Source of the DNA: an uncultured Synechococcus sp.
GTDB lineage: Bacteria; Cyanobacteriota; Cyanobacteriia; PCC-6307; Cyanobiaceae
Length of the DNA: 64,000 bases
Direction: 5' to 3'
Assembly: GCA_913049535.1 (NCBI GenBank)
Contig: CAJWYF010000002.1
Location: 62,001-126,000, forward strand
Position numbers and translations under genes: made by a program. Within the stretch, counting starts at the first letter, position 1. The number at the start of each line of letters is the position of its first letter. Shown one piece after another: positions 48,422-58,745 of the stretch. Under the pieces are notes generated by a model that saw only the letters and a program-made list of their open reading frames with translations, did no database searches and was not told the origin of the DNA.

Positions 48422-49642
48422 ATGCCTGATTCCTCACAGATTTCCCTACACCCAGAGGCACTGGCGCCACTGAGCTGGGATCAGCTCAAGGCGCTGACTC
48501 CATCCGAGCCCGATCGTGTTGAGGGTCCCACCAACAGTCAGGCCCGCCTGCGGCTCTTCGGTGCTGCCGAATCTGCGGTGCGGGTGGTCCTCTACCGCGA
48601 TCACCACGCTTGGTGCCCCTACTGCCAGAAGGTCTGGTTGTGGCTCGAGGAGCGGCGGATCCCCTATCGGATCGAGAAGGTGACCATGTTCTGCTACGGG
48701 GAGAAAGAACCCTGGTACAAGCGGCTTGTTCCTTCCGGCATGCTCCCGGCCCTGGCCATTGACGGGCAGGTCATCACCGAAAGCGACCGCATTCTTCTGG
48801 CCCTAGAGCAGTGCTTTGGACCCCTTGGTGCCTCGCTGGAGGATGAACGGGTTGTGTCGTTGCGCCGGCTGGAGCGCGACCTGTTCGGGGCCTGGTGCAC
48901 CTGGCTTTGTTATCCAGGAGCTGAATCCCAGGGTGCGGCTCTGTTCCATGCCCAGGCCGCGCGCGTCGCCCAGGCCTTGGAGCGTCACCCAGGGCCGTGG
49001 TTTCTCGAGGAGTTCAGCAGTGCTGATCTGATCTTTGTGCCCTATGTCGAGCGCATGAACAGCAGCCTTCTCTATTACAAGGGCTATGAACTCAGGCAGC
49101 AGTGGCCTGCCTTGGACCGTTGGTTCGCGGCTCTCGATCAGCGCAGCACCTACCGCGGCACCCGCAGCGATCACCACACCCACGCCCATGACCTGCCGCC
49201 GCAGATGGGGGGCTGTTACTCCAACCGCACCGCCGCAGCCCAGCATTGGGCGAAGCGCATTGATCAGGGCCCCTGGCAGGGGCTCTCCGACTGCACGGAT
49301 CAAACGGTGCCCGATGGCGCTGCAGCCGAGGCCCTCGCCAGGGTGCTGCGCCACTGGCCCGTGCTTCAGCAGCAGCACCAGCTCGATGAGCAAGCGATGC
49401 GCTGCGTGCTGACGCGATTGATGAATGGTCGAACCTGCCAGCCACCACGGGGCAGTGAGCGGAGTCTGCGCTCACTGCGTGATCGCATCAGCGTGCCCCG
49501 CGACATGGGTGTTCACGCTGCTCGCCTGCTGCGTCAGGCCCTCGAGGAGACCGCTGCATTGGCGGGGGAGGCCCAGGGACCCGCCATCCCCATGCGCCAT
49601 CGCCGCGATCAGGATCCGGCGCCGTTCCTCAGACGTCGTTGA
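48422..49642 (+). CDS. Glutathione S-transferase family protein, CPYC type
   Basis: The 406-residue protein has an N-terminal thioredoxin-like GST domain with a glutaredoxin-like active site CPYC (Cys65-Cys68, [15 protein letters not shown]), a cis-Pro loop ([21 protein letters not shown]) and an all-helical GST C-domain ([21 protein letters not shown]). The final 150 residues are an extra helical region not seen in standard GSTs (ending [13 protein letters not shown]). It may act in glutathione-dependent reduction. Function is otherwise unknown. Confidence 0.84.
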   Translation: MPDSSQISLHPEALAPLSWDQLKALTPSEPDRVEGPTNSQARLRLFGAAESAVRVVLYRDHHAWCPYCQKVWLWLEERRIPYRIEKVTMFCYGEKEPWYKRLVPSGMLPALAIDGQVITESDRILLALEQCFGPLGASLEDERVVSLRRLERDLFGAWCTWLCYPGAESQGAALFHAQAARVAQALERHPGPWFLEEFSSADLIFVPYVERMNSSLLYYKGYELRQQWPALDRWFAALDQRSTYRGTRSDHHTHAHDLPPQMGGCYSNRTAAAQHWAKRIDQGPWQGLSDCTDQTVPDGAAAEALARVLRHWPVLQQQHQLDEQAMRCVLTRLMNGRTCQPPRGSERSLRSLRDRISVPRDMGVHAARLLRQALEETAALAGEAQGPAIPMRHRRDQDPAPFLRRR

Positions 49643-49796
49643 GCAGCACCCGAGGATGGGTGGGGTCAAGGGAGCTCAGCATCCGCAGGCTGGCACTGCG
49701 GTAGCTCGACTCGCGCATCACCGGTTTCTGGCGGGCCTGTTCGTAGCGCTCGCAGGCATCAGTCGGCGGCAGCACAGGGGCGTTTTGTGGGGGCAT
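49629..49796 (-). CDS. Hypothetical short protein
   Basis: ATG 49796 opens 55 residues: [55 protein letters not shown]. It is basic and without a membrane segment. It overlaps the 3' end of the GST gene by 14 bases. The composition is coherent, but there is no family support. It is divergent from the aldolase gene, 159 bases away. Confidence 0.45.
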   Translation of the reverse strand: MPPQNAPVLPPTDACERYEQARQKPVMRESSYRSASLRMLSSLDPTHPRVLLNDV

Positions 49797-49955
49797 GACG
49801 TCACCATCACTGCTGTCGTTATGACGCCACCAACCCCGTCGCGGCGTGTCGTGCACTACAGCCGCCCGGGAGTTTTTCGATTCTGTCGCTGCAAGGTAAA
49901 GTCGCCCGGCATCCGGGTGGCTCCGCCGCCTGAGTCACCACCACCGAGGTTTCCC

Positions 49956-51029
49956 ATGGCGCTCGTTCCGCTCCGCCTGCTGCTCGACCACGCCGCCGAG
50001 AACGGTTACGGCATCCCGGCGTTCAACGTGAACAACCTGGAGCAGGTCCAGTCGATCATGGAGGCTGCCTATGAGACAGACAGCCCCGTCATCCTGCAGG
50101 CCTCCCGCGGCGCCCGTGCCTACGCCGGTGAGAACTTCCTGCGTCACCTGATCATCGCTGCGGTCGAGACCTATCCCGACATCCCCGTGGTCATGCACCA
50201 GGACCACGGCAACAGCCCTGCCACCTGCTTCGGCGCAGCCGCCAATGGTTTCACCTCAGTGATGATGGACGGCTCGCTGGAGGCCGACGCCAAGACCCCC
50301 GCGTCCTACGAGTACAACGTTGCGGTCACCAAGGAAGTGGTGGACGTGGCCCACGCCATCGGCGTGAGTGTGGAAGGTGAGCTGGGTTGCCTTGGTTCCC
50401 TTGAGACCGGCAAGGGTGAAGCCGAGGACGGACACGGCTTCGAGGGTGCCCTCTCCCACGATCAGCTGCTGACCGATCCTGCTGAAGCTGCTGACTTCGT
50501 CGCCAAGACCAAGGTGGATGCCCTCGCCATCGCCATCGGCACCAGCCACGGCGCTTACAAGTTCACCCGCAAGCCAACCGGTGAGGTGCTGGCCATCTCC
50601 CGCATCGCTGAGATCCACAAGGCCATCCCCAACACCCACCTGGTGATGCATGGCTCCTCCTCCGTTCCCCAGGAATGGCTGGAGATGATCAACAAGTTTG
50701 GTGGCCAGATCCCCGAGACCTACGGCGTCCCTGTCGAGGAAATCCAGGAAGGCATCCGCAACGGCGTGCGCAAGGTGAACATCGACACCGACAACCGCCT
50801 GGCCTTCACCGCAGCTGTGCGTGAAGCCGCCGCCGCTGATCCCGCCAACTTCGATCCCCGCCACTTCAACAAGCCGGCCCGCAAGTACATGAAGCAGGTC
50901 TGCCTTGATCGCTACACCCAGTTCTGGGCTGCTGGTAACGCCAGCAAGATCAAGCAGCGCGACATCAACTACTACGCCGGCCTCTACGCCAAAGGTGAAC
51001 TGGACAGCAAGGTGGCTGTTGCAGCCTGA
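49956..51029 (+). CDS. fbaA: Fructose-bisphosphate aldolase, class II
   Basis: The 357-residue enzyme joins dihydroxyacetone phosphate with glyceraldehyde 3-phosphate or erythrose 4-phosphate, in the Calvin cycle and gluconeogenesis. It shows [29 protein letters not shown] (zinc-binding), [26 protein letters not shown] and [10 protein letters not shown]. It belongs to the cyanobacterial CbbA type. ATG 49956 is the start; the frame is open upstream but that is the opposite strand's shadow. A terminator follows. Confidence 0.97.
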   Translation: MALVPLRLLLDHAAENGYGIPAFNVNNLEQVQSIMEAAYETDSPVILQASRGARAYAGENFLRHLIIAAVETYPDIPVVMHQDHGNSPATCFGAAANGFTSVMMDGSLEADAKTPASYEYNVAVTKEVVDVAHAIGVSVEGELGCLGSLETGKGEAEDGHGFEGALSHDQLLTDPAEAADFVAKTKVDALAIAIGTSHGAYKFTRKPTGEVLAISRIAEIHKAIPNTHLVMHGSSSVPQEWLEMINKFGGQIPETYGVPVEEIQEGIRNGVRKVNIDTDNRLAFTAAVREAAAADPANFDPRHFNKPARKYMKQVCLDRYTQFWAAGNASKIKQRDINYYAGLYAKGELDSKVAVAA

Positions 51030-51053
51030 ATCAACGCCATGCGTTGACACCAG

Positions 51054-51079
51054 AAAGGGCCCGCAAGGGCCCTTTTTTT
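51054..51079 (+). terminator. Rho-independent terminator of aldolase gene
   Basis: AAAGGGCCC and GGGCCCTTT form a 9-base stem around GCAA, followed by a run of seven T. It is 24 bases after the aldolase stop. The T-run overlaps the stop codon of the convergent UPF0182 gene. Confidence 0.93.
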
Positions 51080-53858
51080 ATTGGACGAGATTCTTCAGGG
51101 CCGATGTCAGATCCTTCTCCATCACAATGCGTCGGCCGTCGGTGACGATGACCCGCACCAGGGTGGGAATGCCCCCTTTGCTGGCCTGCAGATAGATCGG
51201 CTCGACGTAGAGCAGGCCCTGGCCCACCGGCATGACCAGCAGGTTTCCCTGGATCACGCGGGACCCCTGGCGGTTCCACAGCCCGAACTGGCGACTGATC
51301 CTGGGGTCCTGCTCAATCAGTGCTGAGATCTGCTGGGGTCCGAGCAACAACCGCTGCTGCGGGAAACGCACCAGGCGCAGTTCGCCATAGGACTCAACGT
51401 CATTGCGGGCGGCCAGCCAGCTCACCATGTTGGGTCGCCGCAGCGGCGTGAAGGGGAGCATCAGCACGAACTCCGGACGCTCCCTCCCCGGCAGCTGGAG
51501 TGTGACGTGGTATGGCCTGACCTTGACGCTGCTGGATCCATAGATCTCGGTGGGAATATCCCAGACGTCATCACCGTTGTAGAAACTGCGCACATCGGTG
51601 ACGTGGAAGCGCAGCAGACGCTCGGCTTGCACCTGGAATTGCGTGATGGGCACCTGCAGGTGCTGCTGGATCGCCCTCGGCATTGCGTCGATCGGCTGGA
51701 AGAGTTCCGGGAAGGCGTTGCGCCAGGTGCGCAGCACAGGGTCATGAGGATCGATCACATAGAACCAAACCCGACCGTTGAGGGCATCGACCACCACCTT
51801 GACGGGGTTGCGGAAATAGCGCGTCCCGCTGGCGTTTGGATCGCTGTAGGGATAGGAACGGCTGCTGGTGAAGCCATCCAGCAGCCAGTACTGATGCTGC
51901 TCAGCCCTGTATCCATCTCCATCCGGTACCCGCACCGTGATCAGGTAGGGCTGACTTTCGAATTGCAGAAACGGCGCGAGCGCCTCCAGTCGTGCCTGAA
52001 CCTGGCGCCGCAGTAGCAACCGGCTGTCCGGCCGCAGGGATCCGCTCAGCAGCAGCCTGGGCTCGCGCAGGTAGGCCGCAGCCATGAGCCGGGAGAAGGG
52101 ATCGCCCAGCGGCAATCCCCCATTGCCGCTGTAGTGGGTGTAGACGTTCTGCTCACCATCGGGGAAGTCAAATTCCGGCACCTTGGAGGGGGCGACGGCG
52201 TAACGAGCTGGCGCGGCGCCGTAGTACAGCTGCGGACGCCCCAGTGGAAAGGCACGCTTGGCTTCCTCATCGGTGACGCCCAGCTGGCGCAGGCCCTGCA
52301 CTTCACCGCTTTGCCCCAGGTTTTTGACGAAATAGGCCGGCAGGTTGTCGTTGCCGGTGCCATTGACCGGCGAGACGGTGAACCCCTGACCGTGGGTGAA
52401 GACCAGGTGCTGGTTGAGCCAGGTGCGTGAGGCTGGCGGCAGGGCCGCCACATCCATTTCCCGGGCAGCCACCATCACCTGCTGCCTGCTCCGGTTGGGG
52501 TCGGGGCTGAGCCTGTAGCGATCCACTGCCGCCGATGGAAAGGCGTAGGTCAGGCGCAGCTGCTGCAGCTGCCGGTTGGCCTCCAGCAGCGGTTGTGTAT
52601 CCCAGAGACGGATGTTGTCAATCGTTCCCTGGGACATCACCAGGTCGGCAAAGCTGAGGCGCTGCTTGGGGTTGAGGGTGCGCAGACTGACGGCTTCTAG
52701 GCCGAAGGCCTTGCGTGTTGCCCGAATCGTGCGCTCCAGGTAGGGGCGCTCCATCTGCAACTCCCGCGGCTGCACCAGCAGCTTCTGGGCCAGTGGTGTC
52801 AAGATCCCATCCAGCAGTGGGGCCAGGGCCGCCAGCACGGCCGGGGCCAGCAGCAGGTCCCGGCGGCGCCAGCCCAAAGGAATCGGCAGCACAAGCCCGA
52901 TGCTCAACAACAGCAAGGCTCCGCTCAAGAGCAGCTTCAGCGGCAGACGCACGTGCAGAGCGGCCCAACCGGCTCCTGCCACCACGCCGTTGCCCTGCAC
53001 CATCAATTCAAATGGCGCCATTGCAGCGATCAGCGCTCCGACCAGGGCCAGCGCGGCCAGCTGGGGTCGCAACACCACCTGCTGCTGCTGGCTCAAGCCA
53101 GCGAATTTCCAGTCCGAGAGTGTTGTGCCCTGGCTGAGGCACAGCCAGAGGCAGGCGCAGAAGCCCACCAGACCCTGGGCCATGAGCACGCTGAGCACCA
53201 GGAGCACGGCAGGCAGCCGCAGCACCGTGAAGCTCAGATCCATGCCGGTAATCGGATCGGCTTCCCCAAAAGGGCTGGCCAGTAAAGCGGGCAGCCAGAA
53301 GCTCCAACCACGGGCCAGGGCTGTGCCTGAGGCGACGATGGCGGCGGTGAGGGTGATTCGCAGCACCATCAGGGGCCAGCGCAGCAGCAGCAGCAGCAGG
53401 GTCACTGCCAAACCCGCCACCAGGCTCAGGGGCAGCTCGCCCAGCACCGGGAAGCTGCTGAGCGCCAGGCCGCTGAAGGGTTCATCAATCAGGCCTTCCG
53501 CCTGGATCAGCAGATAGGCCAGGGCTGTTGCCAGCACACTCAGCAGCAGGGCAATGGCCGCGGCCAGGGCCCAGCCCCGCAGGGGTAGCAAGACCGTTTC
53601 CCCGCGATGGGGACGGCCGATGCGTCGCAGTTTCCAGCAGCGCTGCAGCTGTTGCAGTTGGATCGGGATGCCGATGCCCAGAACCAGCAGCAGGGCGGTG
53701 AGTTGCAGGCCCAGCCGCCGCAACAGCACCGGTGCGAAGTTGAACTGCTCAAACCAGCGCCATTCCACCCAGACGCGCGGCGCCACCAGCAGCAGCACCA
53801 CCAGCACGATGGCGATGACCACGCTGATTGGATTCCTGGCGCGGCGAGGCAAGGTCAT
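51078..53858 (-). CDS. UPF0182 large membrane protein
   Basis: The 926-residue protein has about seven spans in the first 340 residues (PISVVIAIVLVVLLLVAP; LGLQLTALLLVLGIGI; AAAIALLLSVLATALAYLL; VAGLAVTLLLLLL; FTVLRLPAVLLVLSVLMAQ) and a large exported domain. The WRWFEQFNF segment near residue 33, MERPYLERTIRATRKAFGL, FVYAVAPSKVPEFDFPDG-like and MLPFTPLRRPNMVSWLAARND motifs are family landmarks. The function is unknown. It is convergent with the aldolase gene. Confidence 0.92.
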   Translation of the reverse strand: MTLPRRARNPISVVIAIVLVVLLLVAPRVWVEWRWFEQFNFAPVLLRRLGLQLTALLLVLGIGIPIQLQQLQRCWKLRRIGRPHRGETVLLPLRGWALAAAIALLLSVLATALAYLLIQAEGLIDEPFSGLALSSFPVLGELPLSLVAGLAVTLLLLLLRWPLMVLRITLTAAIVASGTALARGWSFWLPALLASPFGEADPITGMDLSFTVLRLPAVLLVLSVLMAQGLVGFCACLWLCLSQGTTLSDWKFAGLSQQQQVVLRPQLAALALVGALIAAMAPFELMVQGNGVVAGAGWAALHVRLPLKLLLSGALLLLSIGLVLPIPLGWRRRDLLLAPAVLAALAPLLDGILTPLAQKLLVQPRELQMERPYLERTIRATRKAFGLEAVSLRTLNPKQRLSFADLVMSQGTIDNIRLWDTQPLLEANRQLQQLRLTYAFPSAAVDRYRLSPDPNRSRQQVMVAAREMDVAALPPASRTWLNQHLVFTHGQGFTVSPVNGTGNDNLPAYFVKNLGQSGEVQGLRQLGVTDEEAKRAFPLGRPQLYYGAAPARYAVAPSKVPEFDFPDGEQNVYTHYSGNGGLPLGDPFSRLMAAAYLREPRLLLSGSLRPDSRLLLRRQVQARLEALAPFLQFESQPYLITVRVPDGDGYRAEQHQYWLLDGFTSSRSYPYSDPNASGTRYFRNPVKVVVDALNGRVWFYVIDPHDPVLRTWRNAFPELFQPIDAMPRAIQQHLQVPITQFQVQAERLLRFHVTDVRSFYNGDDVWDIPTEIYGSSSVKVRPYHVTLQLPGRERPEFVLMLPFTPLRRPNMVSWLAARNDVESYGELRLVRFPQQRLLLGPQQISALIEQDPRISRQFGLWNRQGSRVIQGNLLVMPVGQGLLYVEPIYLQASKGGIPTLVRVIVTDGRRIVMEKDLTSALKNLVQ

Positions 53859-53977
53859 GGGCAGAGGCTAGTCAGCAGCAGCGATCTGGCATCCTGTTCA
53901 ATGCCCGACACCCAGGGTCGGGATTAAATCGTCCTGCGGTGCTGCGCTGCTACCGTTCGCTCACCCGCTTCTTTGGT

Positions 53978-55264
53978 GTGACTTCAACGCTCACCTCGCG
54001 CACCTTCTCTGGCCTGCGGTGCCGGGAATGTGGTCACACCTACGAGGCCGAAGCCCGCCACGTCTGCGAAGACGTCTGCTTCGGTCCCCTTGAGGTCGCC
54101 TACGACTACGACGCCATCCGTGCGCGCACCAGTCGCGCTTCGATCGAGGCCGGTCCCGCTTCGATCTGGCGCTACCGCGACTTCCTGCCCATCGAAGGTG
54201 ATCCCATCGATGTCGGTACAGGCTTCACGCCGCTGCTGAAGGCCAATCGTCTGGCACGCCGTCTGGGTCTCAAAGAGCTCTACATCAAGAACGACGGCGT
54301 CAACATGCCCACCTTGTCCTTCAAGGACCGGGTCGTGAGTGTTGCCCTCACCCGTGCCCGTGAGCTGGGCTTCTCCACCGTCAGCTGTGCCAGCACCGGC
54401 AACCTGGCCAACTCCACCGCCGCCATCGCGGCCCATGCCGGCATGGAGTGCTGCGTCTTCATCCCCGCTGATCTTGAGGCCGGCAAGGTACTGGGCACCT
54501 TGATCTACAACCCCACCTTGATGGCGGTGCGGGGCAACTATGACCAGGTCAACAAACTCTGCTCCGAGGTGGCCAACACCTTCGGTTGGGGCTTTGTGAA
54601 CATCAACCTGCGTCCCTATTACTCCGAGGGGTCCAAGACCCTCGGCTACGAGGTGATCGAACAGCTTGGGTGGCGCCTGCCGGATCACATCGTTGCGCCA
54701 CTGGCCTCCGGCTCGCTGTTCACCAAGATCCGCAAGGGTTTTGATGAATTCATGAAGGTGGGCCTGGTGGATGAGAAGCCGGTGCGCTTCAGCGGTGCCC
54801 AGGCCGAGGGCTGCTCCCCCATCGCCCAGGCCTTTGCCGAAGGCCGCGACTTCATCACGCCGGTGAAGCCCAACACCATTGCCAAGTCGATCGCCATCGG
54901 CAATCCCGCCGACGGCCCTTACGCCCTGGACATCGCCTCCCGCACCGGCGGCAACATCGCTGCTGTCAACGACGAGGAGATCGTCGCTGGCATTCAGCTG
55001 CTGGCCGAGACCGAGGGTGTGTTCACCGAGACCGCAGGCGGCACCACCATCGCCGTGCTCAAGAAGCTGGTGGAGCAGGGCAAGATCGATTCCTCCGAGA
55101 CCACCGTCGCCTACATCACCGGCAATGGCCTCAAGACCACCGAGGCCGTCAGCTCCGTCGTCGGTCAGCCCCTCACCATCGATCCCAAGCTCGCTGATTT
55201 CCAGGCCGCCTGGGATCGGGCCCAGTCCCTGCAGCGTGCCACCTGGGAGAGCGTTGGCGTCTGA
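53978..55264 (+). CDS. thrC: Threonine synthase
   Basis: ThrC converts O-phosphohomoserine to threonine with pyridoxal phosphate. GTG 53978 is the chosen start (428 residues); the frame is open upstream but those residues are shadow. An N-terminal RTFSGLRCRECGHTYEAEARHVCEDVCFGPLEVAYDY with four cysteines resembles the plant-type, SAM-related N-region. The PLP lysine is in TLSFKDRV and the phosphate-binding loop in CASTGNLANSTAAIAAHAG. It is followed by a sulfur-carrier-like gene 63 bases on. Confidence 0.95.
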   Translation: MTSTLTSRTFSGLRCRECGHTYEAEARHVCEDVCFGPLEVAYDYDAIRARTSRASIEAGPASIWRYRDFLPIEGDPIDVGTGFTPLLKANRLARRLGLKELYIKNDGVNMPTLSFKDRVVSVALTRARELGFSTVSCASTGNLANSTAAIAAHAGMECCVFIPADLEAGKVLGTLIYNPTLMAVRGNYDQVNKLCSEVANTFGWGFVNINLRPYYSEGSKTLGYEVIEQLGWRLPDHIVAPLASGSLFTKIRKGFDEFMKVGLVDEKPVRFSGAQAEGCSPIAQAFAEGRDFITPVKPNTIAKSIAIGNPADGPYALDIASRTGGNIAAVNDEEIVAGIQLLAETEGVFTETAGGTTIAVLKKLVEQGKIDSSETTVAYITGNGLKTTEAVSSVVGQPLTIDPKLADFQAAWDRAQSLQRATWESVGV

Positions 55265-55327
55265 TCATCTGATCCCCTTGCGCAGCGCATCACCTTCATC
55301 TCACCCCCCTTTGTTCACGACCAGCCC

Positions 55328-55603
55328 ATGAGCGTTCAGGTTCTGATCCCCACTCCTCTGCAGAAATTCACCGCTGATCAGGCCACGGTCAGCCTCGAGG
55401 CCAGCAGTGTTGATGAATTGATCAAAGCCCTTGATGGGTCGTTCCCAGGCCTTGCCAATCGCCTCTGCGATGAGGAAGGCAAGCTGCGGCGCTTCTTGAA
55501 CATCTACGTCAACAGCGAAGACATTCGCTTCCTCGACAATCAGGCCACGGCCCTGAGTGATGGCGATGAGGTCAGCATTGTTCCTGCCGTGGCTGGAGGC
55601 TGA
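55328..55603 (+). CDS. MoaD/ThiS family sulfur-carrier protein
   Basis: The 91-residue beta-grasp protein ends in the carrier motif VAGG after SIVPAVAGG, with the glycine pair needed for adenylation and thiocarboxylation. The middle [31 protein letters not shown] is the usual beta-grasp segment. It lies after thrC, an arrangement common in bacteria where the carrier feeds cysteine or other sulfur routes. It is not assigned to MoaD or ThiS. Zero-base gap to convergent ftsH. Confidence 0.9.
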   Translation: MSVQVLIPTPLQKFTADQATVSLEASSVDELIKALDGSFPGLANRLCDEEGKLRRFLNIYVNSEDIRFLDNQATALSDGDEVSIVPAVAGG

Positions 55604-57376
55604 TCAGCCTGCGTTGATGGTTGCAACGGTCTGAGCGGCTTCATGCTGCTCAACCCGTTGGCGGAACGCTTCACCACTGATCGTTTCCTGCTCAATCAAG
55701 CGGACCACCAGTTCATCAAGCAGGTGGCGGCGACTGGCCAGCATGCGCTCCGCCTGATCTAAGGCCTGCCGTGCCAGCTGCTGCACCTGCTGGTCGATGG
55801 CCTTGCCGGTGCGGCCTGAATACTCATTCTCAGGACGCATCCAATCGCGGCCCAGGAACACTTCACCGCCATCGCGCTCGTAGGCCACAGGGCCGAGAAC
55901 CGAAAAGCCATAGCGGGTGACCATCTCTCGGGCGATCTGGGTCACCATCTGCAGGTCGCTGCTGGCGCCCTGGGTGACCTCGGCAGGACCAAAGACCACC
56001 ATCTCAGCGGCCCGCCCGCCCATGGCCACCACCAACCGGGCCTGCAGGTAGGCCTTGCTGATCAGGCCGCTGTCGAGGATCTCCTCATCAGGGGTGGTGC
56101 GCGCAAAACCGCCAACACCACCGGCCCGGGGCAGGATCGTCACCTTGTCGAGGTCATCAGCTGCCGGCAGCAGGGTCGTCAGCAGGGCATGGCCGACCTC
56201 GTGGTAAGCGATCAATCGCTTCTTGGCGCTGTCCTGCAGCGGATTGGCCCCGAGCCCCATCGTCACCCGCTCAAGCGCGTCGTGCATCGCCTCTTCATCG
56301 ATGAAGGCCCGCTGGCGGCGAGCGGTGAGGATGGCGGCCTCATTGATCAAGTTGGCCAGTTCCGCTCCGGAGAAACCTGGTGTGCGGCGAGCCCACATCG
56401 ACAGGGAGACCTCGTCGCTGAGGGGTCTGCTTCGGGCATGGACCCCGAGGATGGCTTCTCGGCCGCGGCGGTCGGGCAGCTCCACCATGATCTGGCGGTC
56501 AAAGCGCCCGGGCCTGAGCAAGGCGGTGTCCAGGACATCGGCCCGGTTGGTGGCCGCGAGCAGGATCACGCCAGAGTTCTCCTCAAAGCCATCCATCTCG
56601 GTGAGCAGCTGGTTGAGGGTCTGCTCGCGCTCGTCGTTGCCACCGCCGATGCCCGCTCCACGCTGACGGCCCACGGCGTCGATTTCATCGATAAAGATGA
56701 TGCATGGAGATTTGGCCTTGGCCTGGCGGAACAGATCCCGCACGCGACTGGCACCAACACCGACGAAGAGTTCTACAAACTCCGAGGCCGAGATCGAGAA
56801 GAACGGCACATCAGCTTCCCCGGCGATGGCTCGCGCTAGCAGGGTCTTGCCGGTGCCTGGAGGCCCCACCAGAAGCACGCCGCGGGGGATCTTGGCCCCG
56901 AGGGCGGTGAACCGCTCCGGCTCCTTGAGGAAGGTGACCACCTCCTGCAGTTCGGTTTTGGCCTCATCGATGCCGGCCACATCGTCAAAGCGCACAGGCA
57001 CACTGCCCTCCGGTTGCACCCGTGCCTTGCTCCGCCCGAAACCGAGCGCCTTCTGGGCCACGTTGGCGGAGCGCCGGAACAGCAGCACCAGCAGGCCCAG
57101 CACCAGAACGGCCAGCGTGCCGTTGACCAGCAGGCCCGTCATGGCCCCCTCACCCTGGCTGTGCTGCACATCAAGGGGCACCTGGCTGGCCTCTGCCACC
57201 CTCAGGATTTCCTGGTCGTTGGGGAACACATTGACGCGCGTGCGCGTGCCGTCCTGGAACTCCACCAGCACCATGTCCTGGCGTGGCAGCAGCTCAAGCT
57301 GCTTCACCTCGCCCTTGCGCATCGCTTCAAGCAGCTGGCTGTAACTCGGTGGTGCGCTCGGATCCCTCTTGGGCAC
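55604..57376 (-). CDS. ftsH: FtsH-family membrane metalloprotease, single-span type
   Basis: The 590-residue protein has AAA and M41 domains: Walker A GPPGTGKT (171-178), [15 protein letters not shown], arginine finger region RPGRFDRQI, and zinc site HEVGH (392-396) with the third ligand in SSDLQM. The N-terminus lacks the first span of typical FtsH: it starts with the soluble segment [21 protein letters not shown], followed by one span (80-100). An in-frame TAA 15 bases upstream of the GTG start excludes a longer form. It probably degrades membrane proteins, including D1. Confidence 0.94.
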   Translation of the reverse strand: MPKRDPSAPPSYSQLLEAMRKGEVKQLELLPRQDMVLVEFQDGTRTRVNVFPNDQEILRVAEASQVPLDVQHSQGEGAMTGLLVNGTLAVLVLGLLVLLFRRSANVAQKALGFGRSKARVQPEGSVPVRFDDVAGIDEAKTELQEVVTFLKEPERFTALGAKIPRGVLLVGPPGTGKTLLARAIAGEADVPFFSISASEFVELFVGVGASRVRDLFRQAKAKSPCIIFIDEIDAVGRQRGAGIGGGNDEREQTLNQLLTEMDGFEENSGVILLAATNRADVLDTALLRPGRFDRQIMVELPDRRGREAILGVHARSRPLSDEVSLSMWARRTPGFSGAELANLINEAAILTARRQRAFIDEEAMHDALERVTMGLGANPLQDSAKKRLIAYHEVGHALLTTLLPAADDLDKVTILPRAGGVGGFARTTPDEEILDSGLISKAYLQARLVVAMGGRAAEMVVFGPAEVTQGASSDLQMVTQIAREMVTRYGFSVLGPVAYERDGGEVFLGRDWMRPENEYSGRTGKAIDQQVQQLARQALDQAERMLASRRHLLDELVVRLIEQETISGEAFRQRVEQHEAAQTVATINAG

Positions 57377-57462
57377 TGCTTCTTCCCGTTACCCGGAGCT
57401 TAGCGATTGACGAAGGGCCTCTCGAGATCAGACAATTTTCGTTTATCGGCGCCTGAGGATCG

Positions 57463-57642
57463 ATGGCCGTTCCCAAGAAGAAAACCTCCAAGGGGAAGCG
57501 CGATCAGCGGCATGCCCACTGGAAAGCCAAGGCCCGTGTGGCTGCAGCCAAGGCGCTTTCCATCGGCAAAGCCGTGCTGAGTGGACGCTCCCAGGGTTTT
57601 GTCTACCCCATGCCTGAGGAAGAGGCTGAGGCTGAATCCTGA
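57463..57642 (+). CDS. rpmF: 50S ribosomal protein L32
   Basis: The 59-residue protein [21 protein letters not shown] with the basic start and [11 protein letters not shown] tail is the cyanobacterial L32. It lacks the four cysteines of zinc-binding L32, so it is the zinc-independent form. The ATG is 87 bases from the divergent ftsH start. It is convergent with ycf20, 1 base away. It is part of the large ribosomal subunit. Confidence 0.95.
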   Translation: MAVPKKKTSKGKRDQRHAHWKAKARVAAAKALSIGKAVLSGRSQGFVYPMPEEEAEAES

Positions 57643-57643
57643 G

Positions 57644-57988
57644 TCAACTGCCCAGCTTGAAGGCCTCGAGAACGATGAGGTAGGTGAAGCCGATCCTGAA
57701 GTTGTCGAGCGCGATCCAGCCCAGTCCTGGCTGCCGCCCGGCGTAGTGCTGGCGTAGCCGGATCAGGGCTTCAAAAAACAGCAGCAGACCCAAGGCACCG
57801 AGGCTCTGCACCTGGAGCAGCGTCAGATAAAGGCTGGTGACATTGGCTGCGGCGTAGGCCCCGAGAAACAGGGCCAGAAGGGCAACGCTCTTATCCAGCC
57901 AGCGGCTGCCCAGCCAGTTGATCAGCCGGGTGCCCAGCTGCTCCAGCAGGCTGTTGAAGCGGGTGCGCTGCAGTGGAGGTCGCGTCAT
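57644..57988 (-). CDS. ycf20: Ycf20-like membrane protein (DUF565)
   Basis: The 114-residue protein has the DUF565/Ycf20 layout: a hydrophilic FNSLLEQLGTRLINWLGSRW start, a span SVALLALFLGAYAAANVTSLYL, and a second span near ALGLLLFFEALIRL, ending in an IALDNFRIGFTYLIVLEAFKLG motif. Ycf20 affects non-photochemical quenching in algae and plants. It is coupled to the HAD hydrolase gene by an ATGA overlap. Confidence 0.9.
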   Translation of the reverse strand: MTRPPLQRTRFNSLLEQLGTRLINWLGSRWLDKSVALLALFLGAYAAANVTSLYLTLLQVQSLGALGLLLFFEALIRLRQHYAGRQPGLGWIALDNFRIGFTYLIVLEAFKLGS

Positions 57989-58701
57989 ATCAGCAAGGCG
58001 CGCAGATCAGCCAGTTCCGTTGGTTGGCTATCGAGATGCTCCACCACAAGGACCGCATCGGCAAGGTCTGCCCGCTCGCCATGCCAATCAGCGGTTGTGA
58101 TCACCACAGCGAGCTCAGCGCCGCGGGCTGCATGCAATCCCTGCGGAGAATCCTCGATCGCCAGGGCTGAGCACCCCTCCAGTCCCAGGCGTTGCAGGGC
58201 CAGCCTGTAGGCCTCGGGGTAAGGTTTTTTGCGGCTCACATCCTCGCCGCACACCCACTTAGCAAAACAGCCCTGCAGCTGCGGATGGGCCGCCAGCAGG
58301 GCCTCCACGGCGCTGCGACCGCTGGTGGTGACAATCGCCTGCTGCAGTCCGGCGGCATGGGCGCTCAGCACCACCCGCTCCACACCGGGTCGCAGGGCAA
58401 TCAGCCCCTGTTGCAGCCTTTTTTGATAGAGCTTCTGCTTGGCCCGTTGCAGGGCCTCAATCCATTGCTCCGTGTCATGCCTTGCGGCATCCGGCCAGTG
58501 CTGTTGCTGCTCCATCCAGGCGCGGATCCGCTCTCGCCCGCCGCTGATCTGAAGCAGACGGCGATAGGTCGCTTGATCCCAAAACCAGTCAAGGCCTGCC
58601 TGCGCAAAGGCGTCATTGAAGGCGGGTCGATGGCCGCTCTCCTCGGTTTCGGCCAAGGTGCCATCCACATCCCAGAGCAGGGCTTGCAGAAGGTGCATCA
58701 T
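57985..58701 (-). CDS. HAD-superfamily hydrolase, CbbY/beta-phosphoglucomutase-like
   Basis: ATG 58701 (MMHLLQALLWDVDGTLAETE) gives 238 residues; the upstream frame is antisense to recJ. HAD motifs: I, WDVDGTL; II, VTTSGRS; III, CGEDVSRKKPYPEAYRLAL; IV, AIEDSPQGLHAA. The helical cap after motif I (HRPAFNDAFAQAGLDW) is of the CbbY type, which removes phosphate from xylulose bisphosphate in some autotrophs. The exact substrate is not readable. It is divergent from recJ. Confidence 0.9.
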   Translation of the reverse strand: MMHLLQALLWDVDGTLAETEESGHRPAFNDAFAQAGLDWFWDQATYRRLLQISGGRERIRAWMEQQQHWPDAARHDTEQWIEALQRAKQKLYQKRLQQGLIALRPGVERVVLSAHAAGLQQAIVTTSGRSAVEALLAAHPQLQGCFAKWVCGEDVSRKKPYPEAYRLALQRLGLEGCSALAIEDSPQGLHAARGAELAVVITTADWHGERADLADAVLVVEHLDSQPTELADLRALLI

Positions 58702-58745
58702 GCGTCTGTGATGCGCGAACCCTAGGCGGGCCCACTTCTTTCCTT

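Noticed and set aside
49425..49955. N-terminal extension of the aldolase frame
   Set aside because: The frame is open upstream of 49956, but it covers the GST gene in another frame and breaks the conserved aldolase start [19 protein letters not shown].
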